From: Pseudomonas sp. C1C7
GTDB lineage: Bacteria > Pseudomonadota > Gammaproteobacteria > Pseudomonadales > Pseudomonadaceae
Direction: 5' to 3'
Length of the DNA: 64,000 bases
Assembly: GCF_013359595.1 (NCBI RefSeq)
Contig: NZ_JABFMP010000003.1
Span: 248,001-312,000, forward strand
A model generated the notes under the pieces. The model worked only from the letters and a program-made list of their open reading frames with translations, was not told the origin of the DNA and did not search any database. Shown here piece by piece: positions 15,777 to 26,212 of this stretch. The position numbers were made by a program, and so were the translations under genes. Each line of letters opens with the position of its first letter. Position 1 is the first letter of the stretch.

Positions 15777-16427
15777 ATGCATTACCAGACCATTCTGTTC
15801 GACCTCGACGGCACCCTGACCGACCCGCGCGAAGGCATCACCCGTTCGATTCAATTCGCCCTGGCGAAGCTTGGCATCGATGAGCCCGATCTGACCAGGC
15901 TTGAGCATTTCATCGGCCCGCCGTTGCTGCAGGCCTTCATGCAGTTCTACGACTTCGACGAGGCCAAGGCCTGGGAAGCGGTGAATTTCTACCGGGAGCG
16001 CTTCAAGGTCACCGGCCTGTACGAAAACCGGGTATTCGACGGCGTCATGCCGTTGCTGGAAACCCTGGGCGGGCAAGGCCGGCAGCTGTACATCGCCACC
16101 TCCAAGCCCTGGGTCTTCGCCCGGGAAATCGCCCGGCACTTCGACTTCGCCCGGCACTTCAAGGTGATCTACGGCAGCGAACTGGACGGCACCCGCACCA
16201 ACAAGGTCGAGCTGATCGCCCACTTGATGGCCGAAGAAAAACTCGACCCGACCAACACCCTGATGATCGGCGACCGCAAACACGACCTGATCGGCGCCCG
16301 CAGCAACGGGCTGGACGCGGCGGCGGTGGGCTACGGCTTCGGCAGCCACGAAGAACTCAGCGCCGAAGCGCCGGCCTATCATTTCGAAACGCTGGATGAG
16401 ATGCATCAGGCGTTTTTGCGGCGTTAA
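15777..16427 (+). CDS. HAD family hydrolase, phosphoglycolate phosphatase-like
   Basis: 216 aa. HAD motif I is FDLDGTLTD at residues 8-16, motif II is ATSKP, a conserved Lys lies in RTNKVEL, and motif IV is GDRKHDLIGA. A helical cap domain follows motif I, as in Gph-type phosphatases. The substrate cannot be read from the sequence. Second gene after the gamma-carbonic anhydrase homologue. Confidence 0.88.
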   Translation: MHYQTILFDLDGTLTDPREGITRSIQFALAKLGIDEPDLTRLEHFIGPPLLQAFMQFYDFDEAKAWEAVNFYRERFKVTGLYENRVFDGVMPLLETLGGQGRQLYIATSKPWVFAREIARHFDFARHFKVIYGSELDGTRTNKVELIAHLMAEEKLDPTNTLMIGDRKHDLIGARSNGLDAAAVGYGFGSHEELSAEAPAYHFETLDEMHQAFLRR

Positions 16428-16444
16428 TAAAATCGCCTTCGCTC

Positions 16445-16469
16445 TGTAGGAGCGAGGCTTGCCCGCGAA
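16445..16469. repeat. REP element upstream of RAYT
   Basis: A single forward REP: TGTAGGAGCGAGGCTTGCCC followed by GCGAA. It lies 90 bases before the RAYT start, in inverted orientation relative to the first REP after the gene. Confidence 0.9.
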
Positions 16470-16558
16470 ACGGACACATCCGGACCAACTGACACCACTC
16501 AAATCCTCCTTCGGCGAACTAGCCTGACGACTCAGGCCACGATCAAGGAGGATCACTG

Positions 16559-17017
16559 ATGCCAAAACTGCGCCACGCACATCGATTGCGCCATGGAAGG
16601 TATTCGGAGTCAGGGCAGATTTATCTACTGACAGCCGTATCTTTGAATCGAGAACCCTTGTTTCGCGAGTTCAGGAATGGACGCCTGGTCGTCGATGCGT
16701 TCAGAGCAGCCGAGCAGGAAGGAGCTGCAACATCATTGGCCTTTGTGGTGATGCCCGATCATTTCCATTGGCTGATAGAGCTGCAGAACACTCGGCTTTC
16801 AAAGTTGATGGCTCGGACCAAGTCTCGCGCTGCAGTGATGCTCAATCGCTCGACAGGTCGGCAAGGGGCGGTCTGGCAGCCTGGGTTTCATGATCGGGCC
16901 ATTCGCAAGGAGGAAGATTTGCCGGCGGTTGCGCGATACATCGTTGCCAATCCTTTGCGGGCGGGATTGGTTGATAAGGTCGGGAATTATCCGCTGTGGG
17001 ACGCAGTTTGGTTGTGA
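16559..17017 (+). CDS. REP-associated tyrosine transposase (RAYT, Y1 family)
   Basis: 152 aa. The metal-binding pair is in VMPDHFHWL (His68, His70), and the candidate nucleophile Tyr127 lies in ARYIVANPLRAGLV. GAVWQPGFHDRAIR is also typical of the family. It is predicted to nick REP hairpins in single-stranded DNA. The open frame is intact, so it may be active. GGAGG lies about 7 bases upstream. Codon usage is less GC-biased than in its neighbours. Confidence 0.93.
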   Translation: MPKLRHAHRLRHGRYSESGQIYLLTAVSLNREPLFREFRNGRLVVDAFRAAEQEGAATSLAFVVMPDHFHWLIELQNTRLSKLMARTKSRAAVMLNRSTGRQGAVWQPGFHDRAIRKEEDLPAVARYIVANPLRAGLVDKVGNYPLWDAVWL

Positions 17018-17030
17018 GTTTGAGATCGTC

Positions 17031-17098
17031 TTCGCGGGCAAGCCTCGCTCCTACAGGGTTAAGGTGTCGTCTCTGCAGGAGCAAGGCTTGCCCGCGAA
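17031..17098. repeat. Two inverted REPs downstream of RAYT
   Basis: An inverted REP at 17031-17055 (ends GCTCCTACA) and a forward REP at 17074-17098 (TGCAGGAGCAAGGCTTGCCC, then GCGAA). The second copy lies inside the 3' end of the aminopeptidase gene. Confidence 0.9.
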
Positions 17099-18180
17099 CC
17101 AGCTATTTCCGCACCCGCCAACGTCTTCAACGCCACCTTGCGCTCGTCAATCGGCATGGCCCCAAGCTTCTGCGCTTCGGCATAAAACGCCACCCAATCC
17201 CCCCCAACCTGCCTGAACAACCCCGCAAACGCCGGCACCCACTGGTCATACAGCCCGAAGGGCAGCAACCGCGCATTGTTCATCGGCGCATTGATCCAGG
17301 CGTCGTAACGTTTGTCGCCGGCCCATTGGCTGTCTCGCAATTGCCGATACTCACCACGCAAGCGCTCGAACTGCGCTGCCTTGCGCTGACGCATCTGTTC
17401 GGGTGGCAAAGGCAGGGCGTACAGCTGTTCCAGCCGGGTTCGGGTATCGAGGATCAACCGGGTGAACTGATCCCGGCGCTTGAGCTGGTCGCCGTTGTCC
17501 GGCGGCAGACCGCGATGGGCGCGCCATTGGCGGGTGCCTTCCTGCTCGACGAAGGTGGCAAAGGATTCGTTGAACTCGGTGTCGTCCTTCACATACACCC
17601 GCTGATGCGCCAGTTCGTGGAAGATCAGCGTCGCCAGGCGCTCGTCGCCCCAGTTCATCATCGAACTCATGATCGGGTCGTTGAACCAGCCCAGCGTCGA
17701 ATAGGCCTCGACGCCGCCGATCGTCACGTCCATGCCCTGCAAGCGTTGCAGCGCCGCTTCCCCACGGGCCGCGCTCTGGCTGTAGTAGCCGCGATAGGCC
17801 ACGCAGCCGGCGATGGGAAAACAATGGTTCTGCGGCTTCAGGGAAAATTCCGGGGTCACGAACACGTTCCAGACCACATAGGGCCGGCCAATGTCGGCGT
17901 ACAGGCGGTAGCTCTGGTTGTCCGGCAGATGCAGCTGCTGACTGGCGAAGGTCCTGGCTTTTTGGGATTGGGCCAGGTGCGCGCGCAGTTTTTCGTCCCG
18001 ATGGTCGTCGGCGATCACCTCGGAAACCGGCTCCCTGGCCCGCAACAATTGCAGCTGACCACTGGCCAACTGGCTGTAATAGCTGACGGTGGAACAACCG
18101 TTGAGTAACAAAAGCAGCGCACCCGGAAACAAAACGCGGAAAACGCGATCAAGTAACCCAAGGCTTCGACACGGCCTCAT
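17059..18180 (-). CDS. Predicted lipoprotein aminopeptidase (PF10023 type)
   Basis: 373 aa. N-terminal lipoprotein signal with lipobox LLNGC at about residue 30. A zinc-peptidase motif lies in FHELAHQRVYV, with a downstream Glu in EFNESFATFVEQEG. It is likely anchored to a membrane facing the periplasm. The C-terminal tail, about a dozen residues including GSRASLAPAE, is encoded by a REP copy, so the original end of the gene was probably altered by REP insertion. ATG at 18180 is used; a TTG one codon earlier is also possible. Confidence 0.82.
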   Translation of the reverse strand: MRPCRSLGLLDRVFRVLFPGALLLLLNGCSTVSYYSQLASGQLQLLRAREPVSEVIADDHRDEKLRAHLAQSQKARTFASQQLHLPDNQSYRLYADIGRPYVVWNVFVTPEFSLKPQNHCFPIAGCVAYRGYYSQSAARGEAALQRLQGMDVTIGGVEAYSTLGWFNDPIMSSMMNWGDERLATLIFHELAHQRVYVKDDTEFNESFATFVEQEGTRQWRAHRGLPPDNGDQLKRRDQFTRLILDTRTRLEQLYALPLPPEQMRQRKAAQFERLRGEYRQLRDSQWAGDKRYDAWINAPMNNARLLPFGLYDQWVPAFAGLFRQVGGDWVAFYAEAQKLGAMPIDERKVALKTLAGAEIAGSRASLAPAETTP

Positions 18181-18242
18181 CAAAATAAAAAATTCCTGGA
18201 AAGTCTGCTCCCAAGACTATCCCGCCTCACTGGAGCTTTGCT

Positions 18243-18665
18243 ATGCGCAAATTGATGCTGACGGGAGGCCTGCTGACGCTGGCCGGTTGTGCCGGATTCG
18301 GCTTGCCTCATCATGATCCGACGCAGGCATGGATTGATCTGGAATCCCATCAGGAAGATACGGCGCTGCTGGCGCTGGGGGTCGATAACAAGGCGGCCAC
18401 CGATAAACGCTATTTCCAGGTGCAGCCGGGCAGCCATGAGCTCAAGGTTCGCTATCAGTTTGCTGTGCAACCCACCAACATCGGCCCGGATGCCAAGCCG
18501 CTGTGGCGCGATTGTCAGATCAACGTGAAATTCAGTGAATTCGGCGCGGGGGAGCGTTATCAGTTGCAGGCCGGAAATATCGGCTTTCGGCCCTGGGTCA
18601 AACTCTACGATGAGCAGCGAAAGGTGATTGGCCAGGGCACACCGGCAGGCTGCCAACGCACCTGA
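18243..18665 (+). CDS. Small lipoprotein, paralogue of the next gene
   Basis: 140 aa with lipobox LTLAGC (Cys16). The mature part contains DPTQAWIDLESH and a GSHELKVRYQF block that recurs in the next gene. Function unknown. Divergent from the aminopeptidase, and 40 bases before its paralogue. Confidence 0.82.
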   Translation: MRKLMLTGGLLTLAGCAGFGLPHHDPTQAWIDLESHQEDTALLALGVDNKAATDKRYFQVQPGSHELKVRYQFAVQPTNIGPDAKPLWRDCQINVKFSEFGAGERYQLQAGNIGFRPWVKLYDEQRKVIGQGTPAGCQRT

Positions 18666-18705
18666 TCGGCGCTATTCTGAATACACAGTGTTCAGGACTT
18701 TCATC

Positions 18706-19125
18706 ATGCGCAGGTTAATGCTGTTGCTCACTGCAGTCGCGGTTGCCGGCTGTGCGGCGCCGATGCCGGCGGCCAATCCGCAAAAGGCGTGGGTCGACTT
18801 TTCCACGCCGTTTCCCAACGATAAGTTGCTGATGGCCGAGCGCCTGGACAATCAGCGAATGAAAGACGGGCGATATTTCGAAGTGACCCCGGGGAGCCAC
18901 GAATTGACTGTGCGCTTCGATTTCGAAGTCCCCAGCGGCGGCTCCGAACTGTTCGGCGGCTCAACGGAACGGCTGTGCTACATGATCATCAAGTACGACC
19001 ATTTCGAAGCCGGCCAGCGCTATCTGCTGCAAGCCCGCTCCATGGCGTTCACCCCGGAAGCCCGGTTGTATAACGCCAAGCGTGAAATCGTCGCCGAGGA
19101 CCGTCAGGTCAACTGCGTGCCCTGA
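18706..19125 (+). CDS. Small lipoprotein, tandem paralogue
   Basis: 139 aa with lipobox VAVAGC at about residues 12-17. It shares with the preceding gene the pattern P-x-x-AWVDF, GRYFEVTPGSHELTVRFDFEV and YLLQARSMAFTPEARLY. The two look like an old tandem duplication. The start at 18706 (MRRLMLLLTA) gives a normal lipoprotein signal. It ends 5 bases from the convergent DUF1161 gene. Confidence 0.82.
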   Translation: MRRLMLLLTAVAVAGCAAPMPAANPQKAWVDFSTPFPNDKLLMAERLDNQRMKDGRYFEVTPGSHELTVRFDFEVPSGGSELFGGSTERLCYMIIKYDHFEAGQRYLLQARSMAFTPEARLYNAKREIVAEDRQVNCVP

Positions 19126-19130
19126 AGCGG

Positions 19131-19364
19131 TCAGCGGTCGTTTTTCTGGTAGATGATTTTCTTGGTACCGCCCTCGCACGAGCCCACGACCATGTTCTGG
19201 TCGTGCACTTCACTGTTGGGGACGATTTCCAGGGTGTAGGACGTCACCCCGCGGGCCTGGATCTTGGCTTCGATTTCGGCCTTGAGTTCTTCACAGGGTT
19301 TCGGCGCCGCCAAGGCCTGGGTAGCCAGTGCGCAGCAGATAACCGTCAAGGCAAAGCGTTTCAT
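19131..19364 (-). CDS. Secreted small protein, DUF1161 family (copy 1)
   Basis: 77 aa with a signal peptide ending about residue 19 (TQALA/AP). The mature core is CEELKAEIEAKIQARGVTSY with a second Cys in GSCEGGTKKIIYQ, the DUF1161 pattern, probably with one disulfide in the periplasm. AGGAG lies 9 bases upstream. A second member lies at 21312. Function unknown. Confidence 0.85.
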   Translation of the reverse strand: MKRFALTVICCALATQALAAPKPCEELKAEIEAKIQARGVTSYTLEIVPNSEVHDQNMVVGSCEGGTKKIIYQKNDR

Positions 19365-19461
19365 GGTTGCAGCTCCTGTTGAGGCAGCACGCCGGTTCAT
19401 GCGATTTGGCGGCTGTCATTTATTCGACCACAGTTTAGCCAGCCCTGTTTTGCCCCAACGC

Positions 19462-19509
19462 AAAAAAGATCGCAGCCCTGCAGGAACAGCTCAAGACTGC
19501 GATCTTTTT
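19462..19509 (-). terminator. REP-like hairpin serving as osmC terminator
   Basis: AAAAAAGATCGCAG and CTGCGATCTTTTT form the stem. It resembles the GATCGCAGCC class of repeats elsewhere in the window with a degraded centre. The A run becomes a U run for minus-strand osmC. Confidence 0.65.
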
Positions 19510-19513
19510 CCAT

Positions 19514-19945
19514 TTACTGCACCAACGTCGCCTCAAGGCTGATCTTCGCATTCAGCACCTTGGACACCGGGCAACCTTCCTTGGCCTTCTTGCTCAACTC
19601 ATCGAATTGCGCCGGGCTCGCCCCCGGGATTTTCGCTTTCATGATCAGCTTCACTGCCGTGATCGAAAAACCGCCGTCTCCCTGATCCAGGGTGACTTCG
19701 GCCTGGGTGTCGATGCTCTCGGCCTTCAGGCCCGCCTCGCCCAGCATCATGGAAAAGGCCATGGAGAAGCATCCGGCGTGGGCCGCGCCGATCAGTTCTT
19801 CCGGATTGGTACCCTTGCCGCCTTCGAATCGTGCCTTGAAGCCGTAAGGCGCTTCCCTGAGCACGCCGGTCTCGGTGGAAATCGAGCCGATACCGGTTTT
19901 CAGATCACCGGACCAATGCGCCGATGCCTTCTTGATGATCGCCAT
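19514..19945 (-). CDS. osmC: OsmC family peroxiredoxin
   Basis: 143 aa thiol peroxidase acting on organic hydroperoxides. The two catalytic cysteines are seen in AAHAGCFSMAFS and KEGCPVSKVL. The start at 19945 (MAIIKKASAHWSGDLK) matches the family N-terminus. A -10-like CTATCCT on the minus strand at 20011-20017 would suit stationary-phase control (inference). Confidence 0.93.
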   Translation of the reverse strand: MAIIKKASAHWSGDLKTGIGSISTETGVLREAPYGFKARFEGGKGTNPEELIGAAHAGCFSMAFSMMLGEAGLKAESIDTQAEVTLDQGDGGFSITAVKLIMKAKIPGASPAQFDELSKKAKEGCPVSKVLNAKISLEATLVQ

Positions 19946-20187
19946 TGCCTGTCTCCTCAAAGTCCGACGCGAAGGGGCGCGCCTGTGTGGTTTCGCTTGC
20001 AAGGATTCTGAGGATAGACCGCACCGCAAAGTTCACTTGATCCGATTGACCTACTGCTTTGGTAGGAAATTTTCCCTTTGCTATTGAAACTCGGGTATAT
20101 GCCCACATTGCATGAAACACGCTTTTGGATTCGGCAGGTTTTCGTTCGCAAGAAAAAACCTGCGCCCTCAATTGGAGATGCAGGTTT

Positions 20188-21189
20188 ATGAAACGACTGT
20201 CCGACATCAAGTTCTCGACCCTCGATCTGGTGCCCGTGCGGGAAAACGGTAGCGTGGCGCAGTCGCTGCGCAATTCGCTGGATCTGGCGCAGCATGTCGA
20301 GAAGTTCGGCTACAACCGGTTCTGGGTCGCCGAACACCACAACATGGATGGCATCGCCAGTTCCGCGACTTCGGTGGTACTGGGATACGTGGCTGGCGGC
20401 ACCTCGACCATTCGCGTGGGATCGGGCGGGGTGATGCTGCCCAACCACGCGCCGCTGGTGATCGCCGAACAGTTCGGCACGCTGGAAAGCCTGTATCCGG
20501 GGCGTATCGACCTCGGTCTGGGTCGTGCGCCGGGTTCCGATCAGTTGACGGCGCGGGCACTGCGCCGCGAGCGCTCGGGCAGCGCTGACGATTTCCCGGA
20601 AGATGTGGCGGAGCTGGTTCGCTACCTCGGCCCGCGTTCGCCGGAGCAGCGCGTCATCGCGATGCCGGGCACCAACACCAACGTGCCGATCTGGCTGCTC
20701 GGCTCCAGCCTGTTCAGCGCCCAGCTGGCGGGCGAGCGCGGTTTGCCCTACGCCTTCGCCTCACATTTCGCACCGCGTTACATGCATGAGGCGATCCGCG
20801 TCTACCGCAATCACTTCAAGCCTTCGGCGGTGCTGGACAAGCCTTACGTGATGCTCGGGGTGCCGCTGGTGGCGGCCGATACCGATGAGCAGGCTGATTA
20901 TCTGGCGACTTCGGTGTTCCAGCGCATTCTCGCCCTGATGCGCGGCCAGAGCCTGGTACAGCGTCCGCCGGTGAAAACCATGGACGGCCTGTGGCTGCCG
21001 CACGAGCGCGAGGCGGTGAGTGATTTCCTGGGGCTGGCGATGATCGGCAGCCCGCAGAAAATCCGCGCCCGGCTGGAAGTGTTGATCGAACAGACCCAGG
21101 CCGATGAGCTGATCTTCACCTGTGACCTGTATGAACACGCCGATCGCCTGCATTCCTACGAACTGCTGGCGCAGGTCATGAAAGGCTGA
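20188..21189 (+). CDS. LLM-class flavin-dependent oxidoreductase (luciferase-like)
   Basis: 333 aa TIM-barrel flavin enzyme. It shows the luciferase-like features [16 protein letters not shown] and [17 protein letters not shown], then [12 protein letters not shown]. The substrate is unknown; members of this subgroup oxidise diverse small molecules. GGAG lies about 9 bases before the start at 20188. It is divergent from osmC with 242 bases between them. Confidence 0.88.
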   Translation: MKRLSDIKFSTLDLVPVRENGSVAQSLRNSLDLAQHVEKFGYNRFWVAEHHNMDGIASSATSVVLGYVAGGTSTIRVGSGGVMLPNHAPLVIAEQFGTLESLYPGRIDLGLGRAPGSDQLTARALRRERSGSADDFPEDVAELVRYLGPRSPEQRVIAMPGTNTNVPIWLLGSSLFSAQLAGERGLPYAFASHFAPRYMHEAIRVYRNHFKPSAVLDKPYVMLGVPLVAADTDEQADYLATSVFQRILALMRGQSLVQRPPVKTMDGLWLPHEREAVSDFLGLAMIGSPQKIRARLEVLIEQTQADELIFTCDLYEHADRLHSYELLAQVMKG

Positions 21190-21200
21190 CGCTAAAACCC

Positions 21201-21300
21201 TGTAGGAGCGAGCTTGCTCGCGATGGTCGTCAACGATGACGCTGGGCAACTGACACCCCGCGGTGACTTTGCCTCCATCGCGAGCAAGCTCGCTCCTACA
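21201..21300. repeat. REPIN
   Basis: Forward REP 21201-21226 (TGTAGGAGCGAGCTTGCTCG, then CGATGG) and a perfect inverted copy 21275-21300, separated by 48 bases. It lies between the convergent LLM oxidoreductase and DUF1161 genes. Confidence 0.95.
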
Positions 21301-21311
21301 GTAGAGGGGAT

Positions 21312-21533
21312 CTAGCGTTTGTAGACGATTTCCTTGGTTCCTTTCTCGCAGGTCCCAACGACCTTTCCGCCGGCACCCGCACCTTTGTCGACGATTTCCA
21401 GCGAGTAACTGGAAACGCCCTTGGCATCGAGTTTTGCGGCGATTTCGGCTTTGAGCTCTTCGCAGGACTTGCCGTCGGCGAAGGCTGTACCCGCCAGGCT
21501 TAACAAACCTACCGCCAAAATAAACTTCTTCAT
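21312..21533 (-). CDS. Secreted small protein, DUF1161 family (copy 2)
   Basis: 73 aa with a signal peptide (ends about AFA/DG) and the core SCEELKAEIAAKLDAKGVSS with a second Cys in GTCEKGTKEIVYKR. It is clearly paralogous to the 19131 gene. Start taken at ATG 21533; the ribosome-binding site is weak. Function unknown. Confidence 0.85.
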   Translation of the reverse strand: MKKFILAVGLLSLAGTAFADGKSCEELKAEIAAKLDAKGVSSYSLEIVDKGAGAGGKVVGTCEKGTKEIVYKR

Positions 21534-21655
21534 CAGTGGCAATCTCTGGTCGGATCAAAAGGGGGCATCCGGCCATTGGCCGGATTCAATCATGTAGCGT
21601 CTTGCCATTCCCTATGGCACTCGGCCAGCGCGCAAGTCCGAAAGTCGAAAGCCGG

Positions 21656-21871
21656 TCAGCTGCTGGCGATCCGGAAACCGACCTTGAGGGTCACCTGAAA
21701 GTGCGCCGCCTTGCCGTCCTTGATGTGCCCGCGGGTATCTACAACTTCAAACCATTCCATGTACTTGAGACTTTTACTGGCCTCGGCCAGTGCGTTGTTG
21801 ATCGCGTCCTCGATGCTGGTTTTGGATGAGCCAACCAGCTCGACTTTCTTGTAGGTGTGATGGTCAGTCAT
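21656..21871 (-). CDS. Dodecin (flavin-binding protein)
   Basis: 71 aa, full length for dodecin: YKKVELVGSSKTSIEDAINN, a helix, then YMEWFEVVDTRGHI and FQVTLKVGFRI. Dodecins form hollow dodecamers that store flavin. AAGGAG lies about 8 bases upstream. Single gene. Confidence 0.95.
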   Translation of the reverse strand: MTDHHTYKKVELVGSSKTSIEDAINNALAEASKSLKYMEWFEVVDTRGHIKDGKAAHFQVTLKVGFRIASS

Positions 21872-22026
21872 GGCGTTCTCCTTGGGTGTGCATACAGCCT
21901 AGCAGTGATTTTCTGACTTACTTCTGTCGGTCGATCCCACAGCAAAGTTCACATTTACTGCACTTTCTCGAGCCCCCGAAGTCCCAACCAACACACGCCA
22001 CTCATCATCAATGCAGGAGAGCCACC

Positions 22027-22353
22027 ATGGCCAACAGCTCGTTACGCAAAGCCTCATTGCAAAGCATGGAAGCGGAGATCGAGAGTCTGCTCAAATCCCT
22101 GGAAAGCCTGAAGGACGACGCCTCGGACGAGTCGCGCAGAACCCTCAAGGTACTCAAAGGCAACGCCGAGAACGCGCTGAGACATTCGCGCCATCTGCTC
22201 TCCGATGCTTATGAAGAAGTCAAAGTGAAGACCCGGGAAACCGGGATTGCCACCCGCGACTACGCCCAGGAACACCCCTGGACCACAGCGGGTGTGGCCG
22301 TCGGTGCGCTGGGCCTGCTGGCCGCTTACCTGATGTGCAGACGCGGTCATTGA
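22027..22353 (+). CDS. DUF883 (ElaB/YqjD-like) membrane-anchored protein
   Basis: 108 aa: a long charged amphipathic helix (residues about 8-75), then the conserved [21 protein letters not shown] with a single C-terminal membrane anchor and a basic CRRGH end. ElaB/YqjD proteins are inner-membrane, stationary-phase proteins that can bind ribosomes. GGAG lies 8 bases before the start at 22027. Its last 7 bases overlap the convergent trpI stop. Confidence 0.9.
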   Translation: MANSSLRKASLQSMEAEIESLLKSLESLKDDASDESRRTLKVLKGNAENALRHSRHLLSDAYEEVKVKTRETGIATRDYAQEHPWTTAGVAVGALGLLAAYLMCRRGH

Positions 22354-23243
22354 TCCGTCTGGCGCAGCTCGTTCTTGAGCCACTGCGCCAGTTGCCGGGC
22401 GCGCCCGTCCGCGGCGCGCTTGGGCAGCCACAACGCCAGCTGAGCCGTGGTTTCGCTGAAACCCCAGGGCGCCACCAGCCGGCCGGCCTTCAAGTCCTCG
22501 GCCACCAGCGGCTGCGGAGCGATGGCCACCCCAAGCCCGGCCACCGCCGCTTCCAGCAAGTAATACAAGTGCTCGAAACCCTGACCGTACTTCAACGCCT
22601 TGGCGTCGAGATCGCTTTGCTGCGCCCAGCTCGGCCAGGCCTGCGGGCGCGATGTGGTGTGCAGCAATGACTCGTTGAGCAACGCGGTGGGCGGCGCGGT
22701 CTTGAGCCTGTCGTAGCCGGCGAACCGCGGGCTCATCACCGGGCCGATCCATTCGCTGGTCAGTTCGAACACCTGCATGTCCGCCGGCCACGGTGGCTCG
22801 GCGAACAGCAGCAAGGCGTCCAGATCCGGACGGCGGGGGTCGAGATCGCCTTCTCCGGCGGACAGGTGCAGGCGCAGATCCGGCAGGTCGGCATTCAGCC
22901 GCCCCAGGCGCGGAATGAACCAGCGAGCGAGCAGGCTTCCCGAGCAGCCGAGCACGAAAGGCGCATCGGCCGTGGTCCGGGAAATTTCCGCACACACAGT
23001 GCGCAGGCGCTCGAAGGCTTCGGCGCTGGCGTCGCGCAGGCGCAGGCCGGCATCTGTGAGTTTGAGGCCGCGACCTTCCTTGGTGAACAGGCTCACCCCG
23101 AGGTGTTCTTCCAGCACCTTCAGTTGCCGGCTGACGGCACCGTGGGTGACGTGCAGCTGTTCGGCGGCCTGACTGACGCTGTTGAGGCGGGCAGTGGCTT
23201 CGAAGGCGCGCAGGGCGTTGAGCGGTGGCAGTTCCTGGCTCAT
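22347..23243 (-). CDS. trpI: LysR-type activator TrpI
   Basis: 298 aa. N-terminal winged helix-turn-helix ([29 protein letters not shown]), then a LysR effector domain. Its position divergent from trpBA is diagnostic: TrpI activates trpBA in response to indoleglycerol phosphate in pseudomonads. Confidence 0.95.
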   Translation of the reverse strand: MSQELPPLNALRAFEATARLNSVSQAAEQLHVTHGAVSRQLKVLEEHLGVSLFTKEGRGLKLTDAGLRLRDASAEAFERLRTVCAEISRTTADAPFVLGCSGSLLARWFIPRLGRLNADLPDLRLHLSAGEGDLDPRRPDLDALLLFAEPPWPADMQVFELTSEWIGPVMSPRFAGYDRLKTAPPTALLNESLLHTTSRPQAWPSWAQQSDLDAKALKYGQGFEHLYYLLEAAVAGLGVAIAPQPLVAEDLKAGRLVAPWGFSETTAQLALWLPKRAADGRARQLAQWLKNELRQTDQ

Positions 23244-24575
<1,332 letters not shown>

Positions 24576-24576
<1 letters not shown>

Positions 24577-25388
24577 TGAGCCGCCTGCAAACCCGCTTTG
24601 CCGAACTGAAAGAGCAGAACCGCGCCGCCCTGGTGACCTTCGTCACCGCTGGCGACCCGGGCTACGACACCTCCCTGGCCATCCTCAAGGGCCTGCCAGC
24701 CGCCGGTGCCGACGTGATCGAACTGGGCATGCCGTTCACCGATCCGATGGCTGACGGCCCGGCGATCCAGCTGGCCAACATCCGTGCCCTGGGCGCCAAG
24801 CAGAACCTGGCGAAAACCCTGGAAATGGTTCGCGAGTTCCGCAAGGACAACAACGAAACCCCGCTGGTGCTGATGGGTTACTTCAACCCGATCCACAAGT
24901 ATGGCGTGCCACGTTTCATCGCCGAAGTGAAGGAAGCCGGCGTCGATGGCCTGATCGTGGTCGACATGCCGCCCGAGCATAACGGCGAGCTGTGCGATCC
25001 GGCCCAGGCTGCCGGCATCGACTTCATCCGCTTGACCACGCCGACCACCGACGACGCGCGTCTGCCAACCGTTCTGAACGGCAGTTCCGGGTTTGTGTAC
25101 TACGTGTCCGTGGCCGGTGTGACCGGTGCTGGCGCGGCGACCCTGGAGCACGTCGAAGAGGCGGTGGCTCGCCTGCGTCGCCATACCGATCTGCCGATCA
25201 GCATCGGTTTCGGCATTCGTACTCCTGAGCAGGCAGCGAACATCGCGCGTCTGGCCGACGGTGTGGTGGTGGGTTCGGCGCTGATCGATCAGATCGCCAA
25301 TGCGCAGACGCCGGACCAGGCGGTCGATGGTGTTCTGAGCCTGTGCTCGGCACTGGCCGATGGCGTACGTAAGGCCCGTGTCAGCTGA
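24576..25388 (+). CDS. trpA: Tryptophan synthase alpha chain
   Basis: 270 aa TIM barrel that cleaves indoleglycerol phosphate. The catalytic Glu and Asp lie in [14 protein letters not shown], and the loop [12 protein letters not shown] is present. Translated by coupling with trpB (one-base overlap, GGAG inside the trpB end). Followed by a terminator. Confidence 0.98.
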
Positions 25389-25450
25389 GGGTAAAGTTCC
25401 TGATACAGAGGAATTAGAGCCTCGCGGCACAGACTAAACAGCAAGACCGA

Positions 25451-25482
25451 GGGCTTCAGGACTGCGTTCTGAAGCCCTTTTT
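25451..25482 (+). terminator. trpBA terminator
   Basis: GGGCTTCAG (25451-25459) pairs with CTGAAGCCC (25469-25477), followed by TTTTT. Confidence 0.88.
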
Positions 25483-25509
25483 GCTGTGGGTGTTGCGAGG
25501 AAATTCCGA

Positions 25510-25950
25510 ATGAAAATGCCGAAACGTCTGATGGCCAGCCTGGGCGTGCTGATGCTCAGTGCGACTCCGCTGCTGAACGCCAGCGCCGATCAGCGCGACG
25601 ATCACGACCACGGCGGCCCGCAGGGCCATTACGAGCATTACGACGACCACCGGGACGGCCACGACCATTATCGCGGCGGCCCACCGCCACGGGACTTCGG
25701 CCCGGTTCGCCAGACCATCCACGATCACCGCGACTACTTCGTGCGCGGTGCGCCACCACCGCCGGGTATCTACGTGGTCCGCGGCCGACCGCTGCCCCAC
25801 GGTTACTACGGCGAACGCCTGGACAATCGCGCCCTGAGGAGCCTGCCGTACTACCCCGGCTATGAATGGCGCCGCGCGGGCGCCGATATCGTGCTGATCG
25901 CGGCCGGCACCGGGATCGTCTACGAGGTGTTGCAGGGCGTTCTCTACTGA
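25510..25950 (+). CDS. RcnB-family periplasmic protein, His/Asp-rich
   Basis: 146 aa with a signal peptide to about residue 26, then a very His/Asp-rich stretch (DDHDHGGPQGHYEHYDDHRD and onward), a Pro-rich linker and a C-terminal hydrophobic turn typical of RcnB/YohN. RcnB helps nickel/cobalt homeostasis in E. coli; metal binding is plausible here, but no rcnA exporter is adjacent. GAGG 9 bases upstream sets the start at 25510. Confidence 0.78.
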   Translation: MKMPKRLMASLGVLMLSATPLLNASADQRDDHDHGGPQGHYEHYDDHRDGHDHYRGGPPPRDFGPVRQTIHDHRDYFVRGAPPPPGIYVVRGRPLPHGYYGERLDNRALRSLPYYPGYEWRRAGADIVLIAAGTGIVYEVLQGVLY

Positions 25951-25965
25951 CAACTCAACCAAACC

Positions 25966-26066
25966 TGTAGGAGCGAGCATGCTCGCGATGGACCCGAGAA
26001 CGCCGCGGGGCATCAGGCACCCAGCATTATCGTTGTCGCGCATCGCGAGCAAGCTCGTTCCTATAG
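25966..26066. repeat. REPIN
   Basis: Forward REP 25966-25991 (TGTAGGAGCGAGCATGCTCG, then CGATGG) and an inverted copy 26041-26066 with two changes (GTTCCTATAG). It lies between the RcnB and DUF6124 genes, which point the same way. Confidence 0.93.
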
Positions 26067-26212
26067 CAATCATGTTTAATCTGTGGAAATTCACGTGAAT
26101 CGATGAAGAAAACCGGCAGAAAATCGAGGAAGCATCCCACACCTTTTTAAGGTTGGCCGTCGGAAGCGCGGGGCGTAGCGTGGTGGCTCCAAACATGACA
26201 AGGAGATACACC

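Larger units (their letters stand above)
16445..17098 (+). mobile_element. RAYT-REP unit
   Basis: A Y1 transposase gene with a REP 90 bases upstream and two oppositely oriented REPs 14-81 bases downstream. This is the standard layout of REP-associated tyrosine transposase loci in Pseudomonas, where the transposase is thought to mobilise or maintain the matching REPs. The right end reaches into the neighbouring aminopeptidase gene. Confidence 0.85.

Noticed and set aside
17059..18180. Aminopeptidase considered a pseudogene because of the REP inside it
   Set aside because: The frame is intact, the catalytic motifs lie far upstream, and only the extreme C-terminus is affected.
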